Notes under the pieces: generated by a model
The model's database searches: none
What the model was told of the DNA's origin: nothing
The model's input: only the letters and a program-made list of their open reading frames with translations
In this document: positions 1 through 6,859 of the stretch, in pieces
Layout of the letters: every line of letters starts with the position of its first letter
Numbering within the stretch: the first letter of the stretch is position 1
Program-made: the position numbers and the translations under genes
Assembly (NCBI GenBank): GCA_021401465.1
Contig: JADDMT010000274.1
Location: 1 to 20,352 of the forward strand
Source of the DNA: Teratosphaeria epicoccoides
Lineage: Eukaryota > Ascomycota > Dothideomycetes > Mycosphaerellales > Teratosphaeriaceae
Direction of reading: 5' to 3'
Length of the DNA: 20,352 nucleotides

Positions 1-2
1 CG

Positions 3-461
3 AATCGTAAGAGAATTAAGGGACTAATTCTAAAGGAGGGGGACAAGGTGTATCTCCTCTGCCGTCACATCAAATCGGACAAACCGAGTAAAAAACTAGA
101 CGCTGTAAAACTAGGACCATTCAGGATTAAGGCCAAGACGGGACCAGTCAATTTTGAATTACAGCTACCCGAGCAGATGAGAATACACCCTGTGTTCCAT
201 GTCTCTCTGCTAGAACAAGCAGCGCCGGACGCCGCACTGCAATCAGAACCCTTACTACTCGACCCTGAAGTAGAAGAACCGGAGTACTCTGTCGAAAGGA
301 TTATCGACACTCGCTAGCGGGACAGACAGCGACAGTACTTAGTAAAATGGGAAGGATATGGGAGTACCGAGAACACCTGGGAACCCCTAGAACACCTGCG
401 AAACTGTTAGCAAAAGATACGAAGTTTCGAGAAAGGAACGAACCTAGGAAGAAGATCCTAA
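3..461 (+). pseudogene. pol: Pol C-terminus: integrase tail and chromodomain (LTR490 copy Y), broken
   Basis: The frame is open from the left edge to a TAG at 315-317 and encodes the C-terminal tail of a Ty3/gypsy integrase: the GPY/F module (LGPFRI near 112-129) and the HPVFHVSLL segment typical of fungal gypsy polyproteins. The chromodomain follows (YLVKWEGY near 340-363, then TWEPLEHL). Chromodomains at the integrase C-terminus are thought to steer integration to marked chromatin. In-frame TAGs at 315-317 and 408-410 look like mutated CAG codons; copy X still has CAG at the second. The natural stop is probably TAA at 459-461. Gene start and catalytic domains lie left of the window. Confidence 0.88.
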
Positions 462-524
462 GCCACGACTAGACTCCTGCGGGACGCCGTCGACCGGCTC
501 GGCTATCACGCTATCCAGGAAACC

Positions 525-965
525 CTAATATGAGGAGTTAGCGAAACCCTCTATTGCGCTCTATGTCGTAGGACTAAGAGCGAGACCCGCGGAAGGATCT
601 AGGTCAAGAAGAAACCCGGCCTGCGCAAGAGCTTGTTCCTCGGCCTCCTCCTCCCTGATCTCGCGCTCCTCGAGAGCGCGACCATCTTCGACCTCCCGGT
701 CGACTACGTCTAACTGTTTTCGAAGACGCATCTCCTTCGCATGCGCCTCTAGCATCTTCTGCGAAGCTTCGGCTAGGACTACCTTCGCACGATCGAGATC
801 GGCAATCAGTCTTTTCCGCCGATCACCTAACTTCTTCTATTCGACCTCTGTCACCTTCGCGTCGCAACTCCGACAGTTGCTAAAGTGACATTACGAACAT
901 TTCCCTAAGGAAATGTGTACCCGACAGACGAGCTTTAGCTCTTGACACCGAGTACAGGACTTCAT
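525..965 (-). pseudogene. Antisense Cys-rich coiled-coil ORF downstream of pol (LTR490 copy Y)
   Basis: This 147-codon frame runs opposite to pol, ending 63 bp past the pol stop (convergent) and starting about 190 bp before the LTR. Residues 4-34 contain seven Cys in the pattern C-x2-C-x6-C-x8-C-x2-C-x4-C-x2-C, a likely zinc-binding module. A long charged helix rich in Arg, Lys and Glu follows (EEREIREEEAEE), probably a coiled coil, then a short hydrophobic and Ser/Thr tail. TAGs at codon 43 and at 561-563 occupy probable Trp codons; the second is still TGG in the other copy. From memory, similar hypothetical proteins are annotated beside fungal gypsy elements, but I could not check this. Function is unknown. 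Confidence 0.7.
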
Positions 966-1142
966 GCTGTCCTGGCCCTAACGATGGATTCGATTCGCGC
1001 GGCGTTTGCGTTTCTGCGTTGAAGGGGCGTCAGTGTCTAGAATGACACAAGGCAGTGATGTGGAAAGAGAAGACATCACAGTTTGAAAGAAGAAACTAGA
1101 GAAACCCCGCACTAATGAGGTAGCTCAGGGACGAGCTAGACT

Positions 1143-1155
1143 AAGAGGGGGATAG
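1143..1155 (+). other. Polypurine tract of LTR490 copy Y
   Basis: A purine-rich run (AAGAGGGGGATAG) lies directly against the TG of the LTR. This is the expected place and composition of the plus-strand primer of an LTR retrotransposon. Confidence 0.75.
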
Positions 1156-1645
1156 TGTCATGAGTGTCAGGAGTACTGTCCGGAGTACTATAGGATACAG
1201 GATCATGTGGGTCCTGAGTGCTATGAGTCATAGTACCGTCATGGGAGTACTATGAGTTATAGGCATAGTCATAGAAGAAAGGATCTGTCACGTAAGGATA
1301 GATCCCCGGATCTGTAGGGTTAGTCTACAGATCCATGGGCTTACAAGGAAGAAGGGATCTATCACGTGATGACAGACCCTTAGATCTGTGGGGTTAGTCC
1401 ACAGATCTACAGACACGGATCTGTCGGGTCTGTCGACAGATCTAACAGAGCTGCTCTGTCGCTCTCTAGTATATAGGGATAGCTTTAGGACAGGCAGTTA
1501 GGAGCTTCGTGCTTAATCTCAATTCAATCCTCTCTTGCTTAGAGGAGAGTCAGTTACAAGGTTAACTGCCATTGTCGATATTCTTCACAGCTCCCGAGTC
1601 TAACACCTAGTCACCTTCCTGCTATCGGCACCTACCCTTATGATA
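1156..1645 (+). repeat. 3' LTR of LTR490 copy Y (490 bp)
   Basis: The LTR starts TGTCATGAG and ends CTTATGATA, a decayed form of CTTATGACA. The second copy at 2692-3181 has the exact termini TGTCATAAG and CTTATGACA, a 9-bp terminal inverted repeat. A TATATAG box at 1470-1476 probably marks the promoter, giving a U3 of roughly 340 bp. U3 carries a series of GGATCTGT/ACAGATCC hairpins (about 1281-1443). Differences from 2692-3181 are all transitions. Confidence 0.9.
1281..1443. repeat. Hairpin array in U3 of LTR490 (first copy)
   Basis: Iterated short palindromes built from GGATCTGT and ACAGATCC, with some arms broken by transitions. They lie just upstream of the LTR TATA box. The better-preserved equivalent is at 2817-2979. 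Confidence 0.65.
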
Positions 1646-1837
1646 CTCTGTCACTCTCTAGTATATAGGGATAGCTTTAGGACAGGCAGTTAGGAGCTTC
1701 GTGCTCAATCTTAATTCAATCCTCTCTTGCTTAGAGGAGAGTCAGTTACAAGGTTAACTGCCATTATCGATATTCTTCACAGCTCCCGAGTCTAACACCT
1801 AGTCACCTTCCTGCCATCGGCACCTACCCTTATGACA
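1646..1837 (+). repeat. LTR490 fragment: 3'-terminal 192 bp of an interrupted LTR
   Basis: This stretch repeats 1454-1645 at an offset of 192 bp, including the TATATAG box (1662-1668) and a clean CTTATGACA terminus. The LTR's first 298 bp are missing here. The simplest reading is that it is the remnant of copy X's 5' LTR after copy Y inserted into it, 16 bp upstream of its TATA box. A tandem duplication of the LTR end is the alternative. Confidence 0.8.
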
Positions 1838-1997
1838 TATCGACACTCGCTAGCAGGACGGACAGCGACAGTACTTAGTAAAATGGGAAGGATATGGGAG
1901 TACCGAGAACACCTAGGAACCCCTAGAACACCTGCGAAACTGTCAGCAAAAGATACGAAGTTTCGAGAAAGGAACGAACCTAGGAAGAAGATCCTAA
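1838..1997 (+). pseudogene. pol: Truncated pol: chromodomain remnant (LTR490 copy X)
   Basis: Homologous to 302-461 and fused directly to an LTR end. It keeps the chromodomain core YLVKWEGYGS, but the aromatic Trp of the TWEP segment is now TAG (TGG in copy Y). Conversely, CAG at the position of copy Y's 408-410 TAG is intact here. The frame ends at TAA 1995-1997. Complementary losses in the two copies show independent decay by transitions. There is no start codon, so no product is expected. Confidence 0.82.
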
Positions 1998-2060
1998 GCC
2001 ACGACTAGACTCCTGCGGGACGCCGTCGACCGGCTTGGCTATCACGCCATCCAGGAAACC

Positions 2061-2501
2061 CTAATATGAGGAGTTAGCGAAACCCTCTATTGCGCTCCAT
2101 GTCGTAGGACTAAGAGCGAGACCCGCGGAAGGATCTAGGTCAAGAAGAAACCCGGCCTGCGCAAGAGCTTGTTCCTCGGCCTCCTCCTCCCTGATCTCGC
2201 GCTCCTCGAGAGCGCGACCATCTTCGACCTCCTGGTCGACTACGTCTAACTGTTTTCGAAGACGCATCTCCTTCGCATGCGCCTCTAGCATCTTCTGCGA
2301 AGCTTCGGCTAGGACTACCTTCGCACGATCGAGATCGGCAATTAGTCTTTTCCGCCGATCGCCTAACTTCTTCTATTCGACCTCTGTCACCTTCGCGTCG
2401 CAACTCCGACAGTTGCTAAAGTGACATTGCGAACATTTCCCCAAGGAAATGTGTACCCGACAGACGAGCTTTAGCTCTTGACACCGAGTACAGGACTTCA
2501 T
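2061..2501 (-). pseudogene. Antisense Cys-rich coiled-coil ORF (LTR490 copy X), nearly intact
   Basis: This is the best copy of the family-1 antisense gene: ATG at 2501-2499, stop TAG at 2063-2061, 146 codons, broken only by TAG at 2375-2373 (codon 43, probably a former Trp). Cys 4, 7, 14, 23, 26, 31 and 34 form a compact zinc-finger-like module reminiscent of, but not identical to, fungal Zn2Cys6 spacing. Residues from about 45 to 120 are a highly charged helix, likely a coiled coil. It is convergent with pol (stop 1997) and transcribed away from the 3' LTR. The start is the first ATG before the Cys module; an upstream exon cannot be excluded. Molecular role unknown; a nucleic-acid-binding dimer is only an inference. 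Confidence 0.72.
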
Positions 2502-2678
2502 GCTGTCCTGGCCCTGACGATGGATTCGATTCGCGCGGCGTTTGCGTTTCTACGTTGAAGGGGCGTCAGTGTCTAGAATGACACAAGGCAGTGATGTAGA
2601 AAGAGAAGACATCACAGTTTAAAAGAAGAAACCAGAGAAACCCCGCACTAATGAGGTAGCTTAGGGACGAGCTAGACT

Positions 2679-2691
2679 AAGAGGGGGATAG
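2679..2691 (+). other. Polypurine tract of LTR490 copy X
   Basis: Same AAGAGGGGGATAG run as in copy Y, directly against the LTR's TGTCA. Confidence 0.75.
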
Positions 2692-3181
2692 TGTCATAAG
2701 TGTCAGGAGTACTGTCTGGAGTACTATAGGATACAGGATCATGTAGGTCCTAAGTGCTATGAGTCATAGTACTGTCATGGGAGTACTATGAGTCATAGGC
2801 ATAGTCATAGAAGAAAGGATCTGTCACGTGAGGACAGATCCCCGGATCTGTAGGGTTAGTCTACAGATCCATGGGCTTGCAAGGAAGAAGGGATCTGTCA
2901 CGTAATGATAGACCCTTAGATCTGTAGGGTTAGTCTACAGATCTACAGACACGGATCTGTCGGGTCTGTCGACAGATCTAACAGAGCTGCTCTGTTACTC
3001 TCTAGTATATAGGGATGGCTTTAGGACAGGCAGTTAGGAGCTTCGTGCTTAATCTCAATTTAATCCTCTCTTGCTTAGAGGAGAGTCAGTTACAAGGTTA
3101 ACTACTATTGTCGATATTCTTCACAGCTCCCGAGTCTAACACCTAGTCACCTTCCTGCCATCGGCACCTACCCTTATGACA
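2692..3181 (+). repeat. 3' LTR of LTR490 copy X (490 bp)
   Basis: A full-length LTR with perfect termini TGTCATAAG and CTTATGACA and a TATATAG box at 3006-3012. Its 3' flank (TCTAC at 3182-3186) is family-2 sequence, equivalent to the region just upstream of the TATA box at 5060, so the target of this insertion was another retroelement. The 5' flank lies outside the window, so a target-site duplication cannot be tested. Confidence 0.9.
2817..2979. repeat. Hairpin array in U3 of LTR490 (second copy)
   Basis: Palindromes with GGATCTGT/ACAGATCC-type arms: 2817-2841, 2844-2870 (10-bp arms), a decayed one starting at 2891, 2918-2944 (10-bp arms) and 2953-2979. All lie within 190 bp upstream of the TATATAG at 3006. 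They could fold in RNA or bind a dimeric regulator. Confidence 0.7.
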
Positions 3182-3247
3182 TCTACGCATGTAGTTCGAG
3201 TCACTAGCTTAACAGTTGCGGTAGGTAACAGGGGGGCTATCAGAGGG

Positions 3248-3254
3248 TATAAAA
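3248..3254 (+). promoter_or_regulatory. TATA box of the antisense gene (copy A)
   Basis: TATAAAA in the context GGGTATAAAAACC, 163 bp upstream of the ATG at 3411. The same box at the same spacing occurs in copies B and C. Confidence 0.65.
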
Positions 3255-3410
3255 ACCTCGTCGCTTCCTAAACTTTCCTGTTCTAAGACACTAACATCGA
3301 CTTCTACTCCTACTTCGCTTAGCTTGCGCCTCGCTATGTCTGCGGGTCTAAACTAGAGCTTCTTCTTCTTCAATTAATTAATCAAGATCAACTAACTCAT
3401 CTTAGCCATA

Positions 3411-4064
3411 ATGGCTTATATGCTACAGACTAAGTTCGACGCTACTCGCTCTGCCCGCGATTGTCGCTTATGTCGACGATGCCTTGACAACCTTAGTAGC
3501 TAAGCTGCACACATTTCTCCTCTACGTTTTAGTAAGGCGTCCCCTACCCGCGAGGTATGTGTGACTTATACTAACCGAAGCGTAGCCGAGATCTACGTCA
3601 GCGGATTTAATGAGGGCAGTGTCTACTATAATTATGTTAACTATAATAGCAAGCATCAAAAATGCCAAGACCTCCCTAAAGAGGTGTATAGCGAGTACAA
3701 CTAGCTCTGCCATAACATCGATGACTTCTAGAGTACGCGCGACAAGGGGATTACTAAAGGTACTCTGACTATAAACAGGCTACAGGCTAAGTACCATGAG
3801 GTACTCGCCTACCTACTTAGCGCCCTCTTGTGCTTTACTGTAACTACTAACTATTCTCATAGTAGTGTTCGCTTCGACTCTCTACTAACAGGCGAAAACG
3901 TTTGTCTAGGTCTAATTGTAGACTTAGTCTAGAAGATCTTAAAGGTGCTAACTGTTAGGGTCGAGACCTTCGCTATAGTACGCATATAGTGTAGGTACCC
4001 TCTAAGTATGAATGCTGACTTTCTCCGCTAGGCTAACGTTAGCGTCGAGAAATATCCGACTAGC
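3411..4064 (+). pseudogene. Antisense Cys-rich gene, 5' fragment (LTR894 copy A)
   Basis: First ~218 codons of the family-2 extra gene (full copy at 5223-6719). The ATG is intact (ATA in copy B). Early CxxC pairs are present but several later Cys have become Tyr (TGT/TGC to TAT/TAC), which would destroy the proposed zinc sites. In-frame TAA/TAG occur at several former Gln/Trp codons. The frame ends abruptly at CTAGC, where the LTR of copy E begins. The rest of this gene copy is not found beyond E' at 18084, so the locus was rearranged after insertion. Confidence 0.8.
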
Positions 4065-4958
4065 TGATATAGATGTATGTGCTATATGATATGAAAATAT
4101 CTCGCAGTGTGACAGAGTAATCCGACCTTTTAGTAGGTACAAGACAGCGCTGCTTTCTGCTTATCGCAGAGGTGGCGCTAAGGGTGCTTATAACCCCTGA
4201 CGCTCCTTAATTAGGGAAAGCATGTCCGAGCCTAACCCCGTAGGGGTACCGTAGGGTCAGCAACATGGGGGCGTCCTACGTCGACAACTAATCCTACTCA
4301 GACGACATACAAGCTAACGTATGTACGAAGGACCCCCTTGCTATATGTGGCAGGGTCACTGCATGCTAAGGGCGGCCATTAGAACCCATGCGGTTCAAAT
4401 GGTCCCCTAGTATCAACTGTATCACTGCCCCTCCTCCTATGAGGATGTCCCTAGCCTTACTAAGTGACGCACGCGGAACATATAGGGTACGGGATATAGC
4501 ACGCTTACACCGCGCAAGGGTAAATAGGTAGATAGCCTGCGTAACATGTGTCATGCGCATACCTTAACACCTTCGCAGCGAGTGCGGGGCGGAGGCTGCT
4601 AACTCGGGCGGGTTTTAATCTGTCACATGTTAGGCGGCTTCGCAACACCTTCGCTTTACATGCAGATCAAGATATCAGGAAACCACGAGTACGTACTTCG
4701 GTTAATCCTTGAAATTATAGGGCGAGCATGCGCGCCGGCCTCGCCAAGTAGCTTGGCCGTCCCTATTTAGTCGTGACCGTGAAGAACGTGTCGCAGAACC
4801 TCGGGGTAGTAGGAAAGTGCGCAGACGCTCTGCGCGTGCCGCTCGAAACAGCAGGAGCGCGCTCCTGGCGCGGGCCTCGCCACATTTCCATGCTAGTAGG
4901 CTAGCACGAGTGCGGTTGGCGCACATGCGTGACGGCCGCGTTATCCGTTATTGCATCA
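4065..4958 (-). repeat. 3' LTR of copy E (894 bp)
   Basis: On the minus strand it starts TGATGCAATAACGG and ends CATCTATATCA. The same terminus occurs at 18083 and, with one change, at 11874, and this LTR is exactly as long as 17190-18083. A TATA-like TTATAAG (4193-4187) lies about 35 bp before AGAAAGCAG (4158-4150), the predicted mRNA start, giving U3 of about 800 nt and R-U5 of about 94 nt. A hairpin with arms around CATTAGAACC/GGTTCAAATG sits at 4377-4401 in U3. Confidence 0.88.
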
Positions 4959-4972
4959 TTTAGTCCCCTTGT
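4959..4972 (-). other. Polypurine tract of copy E
   Basis: On the minus strand, ACAAGGGGACTAAA directly precedes the LTR's TGATG. It is decayed but has the right position and composition; the equivalent at E' is TAAGGGGACCGAA. Confidence 0.6.
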
Positions 4973-5059
4973 AAGTTAACTAAAGGCAGGTGCTCTGCGT
5001 ATGTAGTTCGAGTTACTAGCTTAACGGTTGCGGTAGGCAACAGGGGGGCTGTCAGAGGG

Positions 5060-5066
5060 TATAAAA
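5060..5066 (+). promoter_or_regulatory. TATA box of the antisense gene (copy B)
   Basis: TATAAAA in a GC-rich setting, 163 bp before the start-codon position at 5223. A pyrimidine-rich stretch (CCTTCTTCTTC) lies in the leader, as is common upstream of fungal starts. Conservation at 3248, 5060 and 17088-17082 supports a real polymerase II promoter dedicated to the antisense gene and directed away from the 3' LTR. The 250 bp between the LTR and the gene hold nothing else I recognise. Confidence 0.7.
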
Positions 5067-5222
5067 ACCTCGTCGCTCCCTAAACTTTCCTGTTCTAAGA
5101 CACTATCATCGACCTCCGCTCCCACTTCGCTTAGCTTGCGCCTCGCCGTGTCTGCAGGTCCGTACTAGAGCTCCTTCTTCTTCAATCAATTAATCAAGAT
5201 CAATCAACCTGTCTTAGCTATA

Positions 5223-6719
5223 ATAGCTCATGTGCTACAGACTAAGTTTAACGCTACTTACTCTGCCCGCGATCGTCGCTCGTGTCGACGATGCCTCGAC
5301 AACCTTAGTAGCTAAGCTGCACACATCTCTCCTCCGCGTGTTAGTAAGGCGTCCCCTACCCGCGAGGTATGCGTGACTTGTACTGACCGAAGCGTAGCCG
5401 AGATCTACGTCAGCGGGTTTGATAAGGGCGGTGTCTACCGCAATTGTGTCAACTGTAATAGCAAGCATCAAAAATGCCAAGACCTCCCTGAAGAGGTGTA
5501 CGGCGAGTACAACTAGCTCTGCCGTAACATCGATGACTTCTAGAGTACGCGCGACGAGGGGATTACTAAAGGCACTCCGACTATGAACAGGCTACAGGCT
5601 AAGTACCGCGAGGCACTCGCCTACCTGCTTGGCGCCCTCTCGTGCTTCACCGCGACTACTAACTATTCTCACGGCAGTGTTCGCTTCGACTCTCTGCTAA
5701 CAGGCGAAAACGTTTGTCTAGGTCTAATCGCAGACTTAGTCTAGAAGATCTTGAAGGTGCTAACCGTTAGGGTCGAGACCTTCGCTATGGTACGCATACA
5801 GTGCGGGTACCCTCTAAGTATGAAATGCTGACTTTTCCGCTAGGCTAACGTTAGCGTCGAGAAGTATCCGACTAGCCGTTAGCGTTAGCAACTCGGGGCC
5901 CTTGCCTCTATTAACGATGACTTCGAAACGCGGATGATCCGCAAGAAGGTTATCAAGCAATTCGCCGCTCCTGCCGCTAAGGCCACGCCCTAGCACCGTA
6001 CCGAGAGGCAGCCTGCCTCTAAGCCGGTCCCGAGGACTAAGCCGTAAGTTACTTACTCGAATCCTGTCGCGTGCGTACAGCTAACACATTGTAGCGCCGC
6101 CGCCTACGCCGCCTCGACGCTACTGTCCAAGAAGAAGAAGAGGGCTAGGGCCGAAATTAAGGTTAGCGACGAGGAAGCCGAGCCTTCCCCGCTTACGACC
6201 CGCACTACGTCTGTCAAGATGCTAAGGCACAAGCCTCTAGGCCAGATCTTTGAGGATGAGGAGGATGACGACGCTCAGGATACCTTCGGTCCTGACATGA
6301 TCCCTTCGCGCTGTAGTGTTACCGCACCGGTTACGCCTGAGGGAGACACCGAGTCCGATGATGTAGTCGACACTCGTGTCAAGAAGCGCAAGATGATCTC
6401 GAGGGCCGAGCGTGACAGCCGCAAGCGCGCTCGAGTCTCTTCGCCTTCTAATGCTAAGGATGAGGTAGTCGTCGCGACTAGGCGCGGTGAGGGTGTCGCT
6501 AGTTCTCTGGCTACTATAGGCTCCGAAGACGAGCTCCCTCGCAACCTACTAAAGAAGAAGATGCCGGCCTCTCTTCGTGGCGTTGCTACCCCCGTTACTC
6601 ATGGTCGCTTCGGGGTGTTTAGTAGACCCCGTGCGGGTAGGCAGTCCCTAGCGGACCGTAACAAGAAAGACTCTCCTACTTCGGGTTCAGTCAGGAAGCC
6701 CCCGACTAGTAGTCGCTAA
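5223..6719 (+). pseudogene. Antisense Cys-rich, basic-tail gene with intron (LTR894 copy B)
   Basis: A 499-codon frame opposite to gag-pol, between pol and the 3' LTR. The start ATG has become ATA at 5223 (ATG in copies A and C). Cys 21/24, 50/53, 75/78 and 85 form three CxxC pairs plus one Cys, suggesting one or two zinc sites. A helical middle follows. Codons from 6219 to the TAA at 6717-6719 are open: acidic patches, then basic clusters (KKRK, RKRAR) like nuclear localisation signals, then a Ser/Arg-rich end. About eight in-frame stops lie upstream, mostly TAG. The TAA at 6045-6047 is not decay: it lies in a predicted 51-nt intron. A +1/-1 indel pair near 5822-5840 shifts the frame briefly. 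Function unknown; a nuclear nucleic-acid-binding protein is an inference. Confidence 0.78.
6044..6094 (+). other. Predicted spliceosomal intron (51 nt) in antisense gene copy B
   Basis: GTAAGT donor at 6044, branch site GCTAAC at 6080-6085, acceptor TTGTAG ending at 6094. All three match fungal consensus, and 51 nt preserves the frame while removing an in-frame TAA. The same intron is present with identical signals at 16104-16054. Confidence 0.75.
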
Positions 6720-6859
6720 GCATTAGCTACAAAGCTAATCTAAGCATGTCTCTTGTTCTCCTTAGGTTTATTCTAGGTATGCCTTTAGGCATTAATAACG
6801 TATAAGTAGGGCGTTTACTTCTCGTTATTACTCCGCGTGTTATACACTACATACATGTG
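6720..6859. other. Short intergenic region between two convergent genes
   Basis: The antisense gene ends at 6719 and gag-pol ends at 6860 on the other strand. The gap holds small inverted repeats (ATTAGCTA...AGCTAAT near 6722) that might serve 3'-end formation for both; no clear poly(A) signal is seen. Confidence 0.5.

Larger units (their letters stand above)
1..1645 (+). mobile_element. LTR490 Ty3/gypsy retrotransposon, 3' portion (copy Y)
   Basis: This is the 3' end of a Ty3/gypsy chromovirus: the end of pol (integrase tail plus chromodomain), an antisense ORF, a polypurine tract and a 490-bp LTR, in that order. Its 5' part lies outside the window. The segment 302-1645 matches 1838-3181 at a constant offset of 1536 bp. 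By my reading about 45 positions differ, all transitions, with no indel. Immediately after the LTR end at 1645 the sequence resumes inside another LTR of the same family, which I read as insertion of copy Y into the 5' LTR of copy X. Confidence 0.8.
1646..3181 (+). mobile_element. Internally deleted LTR490 element (copy X)
   Basis: In order: an LTR remnant (1646-1837), a chromodomain-only end of pol, the antisense ORF, a polypurine tract and a full 3' LTR. The PBS, gag, protease, RT, RNase H and most of integrase are gone. The deletion joins the LTR end directly to the pol region at TATCGACACTCGC. It could not move by itself. Its 3' end sits in the upstream region of the family-2 antisense gene. 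Confidence 0.72.
3182..4064 (+). mobile_element. Fragment of an LTR894-family element (copy A)
   Basis: Colinear with 4994-5876 of copy E: promoter region, leader and the first part of the antisense Cys-rich gene. It is cut on the left by the LTR490 insertion (3181/3182) and on the right by the LTR of copy E (4064/4065). More C-to-T changes are visible than in the 4994-5876 copy, so it appears to be the oldest and most decayed. Confidence 0.82.

Noticed and set aside
65..310. Minus-strand ORF opposite the integrase tail
   Set aside because: Shadow of the pol frame; low-complexity Ser-rich product with no independent support.
2140..2403. 87-codon minus-strand ORF in another frame
   Set aside because: Overlaps the Cys-rich coiled-coil gene, whose frame is shared by both copies and has a clear Cys pattern; this one is an alternative frame.
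4060..4064. Target-site duplication of copy E (CTAGC)
   Set aside because: The other end of E is truncated at 12234 and the flank of E' (TCAAG) does not match, so no duplication can be claimed.
4366..4926. Minus-strand ORFs inside the 894-bp LTR
   Set aside because: They lie wholly in LTR sequence, are short and show no protein-like features; the other LTR copies do not support them.
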